Positions 63,040 to 64,000 of a stretch of DNA of 64,000 nucleotides are shown here, piece after piece. Each line of letters starts with the position of its first letter. Within the stretch, counting starts at the first letter, position 1. Both the position numbers and the translations under genes were made by a program. This DNA is from Lamellibrachia columna (Eukaryota > Annelida > Polychaeta > Sabellida > Siboglinidae). The notes below the pieces were generated by a model. That model was not told the DNA's origin. It made no database searches and saw nothing but the letters and a program-made list of their open reading frames with translations. The DNA is taken from contig OY759263.1 in NCBI GenBank assembly GCA_963662155.1, positions 27,822,548 through 27,886,547 on the forward strand, read 5' to 3'.

Positions 63040-63215
63040 CAGCAACACATTTACCCCGTGTGGGATCTTTAACTTCCCTTGGCATAGACACCACATAGAA
63101 GGGACCAACGGCTTCTAGTGTCTCTTCCGAAAGACACAGGCAAAGTGGGGTGAACAAAATTCCCCAAGTTTCGAAGTAATTTTGAAGTCATCTCAACTGA
63201 CAGTCTGCCACACAG
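63040..63215 (-). mobile_element. SINE copy just downstream of the DENND3 stop
   Basis: Body landmarks are TTTACCCCGTGTGGGATCTT, TTGGCATAGACACCACATAG and GTGTCTCTTCCGAAAGACAC. It starts about 115 bp after the TAA, so it probably lies in the 3' UTR or immediately beyond it. The tRNA-like head is degenerate. Confidence 0.6.
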
Positions 63216-63879
63216 CCACTGTTCCCCATACAAAGTCGTCACCGTACATAAGATGATTCATATTTGAGGTACCTAAAAACACTGTGTCCTATTTGAAATT
63301 ATCCAGCAATGTAATCTCTTGTATTTAGTTGCCTGTTTTATTTCTGTACTGTCTGTTTTCTTTTTGTTAGAACATGACAATACATCATTTACTACAAAAC
63401 CATGTAAATATAACGATATGTGCAACCATCGTATTCAGTGTTTATAGTTGCTTCACTGACCTATGCAATTATGTCTAACTGGCATAATAATACTCAGTAC
63501 ATTTTAGTAAGAAGATTGGTGTGGCTGGCCCAAGTACAACTGCTGAGTGCTGAGATACTGCATGGACAAAGTTGATTTATGTTATGATCACATTACTTGC
63601 ATAATTTTTGGTAGTATGGGAATAATTTGGATCAGTCCACAATACAATAATGGATAGATTTATGATTTTGAGTACCGAAAAAAGCGAAGCGTTCAATTAT
63701 AACATGCTCCTGACCTCCAACAAACGTTGTTCAGAGTGCATTATACTTTGCCCTGAGCAGACCTGTTCATGCAAACACCGTTTCAGCTTCTCTTGGAAGT
63801 GTCCAGCCTCAGCCTCACTGCAAGTGCTGCTTGAGCGCTGTTTGTTCTTATAATTCCATCACTAGAATCCCATCACTGT

Positions 63880-64000
63880 TTATTGCCAGGTACTCATTTA
63901 CTGAATTGAGGCAACTGGGGTTGAACTAAATTGCCCAGGCTTTGAGTAGCACCATGTGGATTCAACCCCCTGTCAGTTGATAATCTGAAATTCTACCAAT
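63880..64000 (+). mobile_element. Partial SINE at the window edge
   Basis: TTGCCAGGTACTCATTTACT, AACTAAATTGCCCAGGCTTT and GTGGATTCAACCCCCTGTCA match the second SINE family. The copy continues past the end of the window. Confidence 0.5.

Overview
This is an animal nuclear genome window: split genes with GT-AG introns, non-LTR and Penelope-like retrotransposons, tRNA-like SINEs, TIR transposons and very dense microsatellites. The mix (hAT-like and MITE elements, GIY-YIG Penelope element, GCAC and CA runs, CpG-rich intergenic DNA next to CpG-poor transcribed DNA) fits a marine invertebrate. I lean towards a mollusc or another lophotrochozoan, but the sequence alone does not fix the phylum.

Layout. 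Positions 1 to about 21 kb hold no gene I can defend. This part is CpG-rich, with (AT)n, (TG)n and (GCAC)n tracts, several minisatellites, two copies of a small hAT-like element, a 5'-truncated LINE and a near-perfect 39-bp palindrome. From 21.8 to 30.0 kb on the minus strand is a four-exon gene for a short CLCC1-like (chloride channel CLIC-like 1) ER membrane protein of 332 residues. Its large first intron holds a hAT-like element with an 8-bp target duplication and a Penelope-like element flanked by inverted 71-bp arms. A second, diverged CLCC1-like copy lies at 34.8 to 36.7 kb, also on the minus strand. Its promoter region survives at 39.04 to 39.2 kb, but its signal-peptide exon is missing next to a LINE insertion, and its first recognisable exon carries a net deletion that is not a multiple of three.

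From about 39.9 to 62.9 kb on the plus strand is a complete DENND3-type gene in about 26 exons: tripartite DENN module, helical linker, PH-like (PHenn) module and C-terminal WD40-like repeats. All splice sites and phases agree except at one junction (exons 17/18), where exactly one base is missing. The DENND3 5' end and the decayed CLCC1-like copy are head to head across a CpG-rich block at 39.05 to 40.1 kb. A family of about 360-bp MITEs with CCCTCCTCAATTG termini is scattered through introns of all three genes, often within tens of bases of splice sites, and fills most of DENND3 intron 22.

The two gene families do not obviously act together: CLCC1 is an ER membrane protein, and DENND3 is a Rab12 exchange factor linked to endosomes and autophagy. 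Their association here is positional. Exon borders were read by eye from splice consensus, frame and family resemblance; no alignment or transcript data were available.
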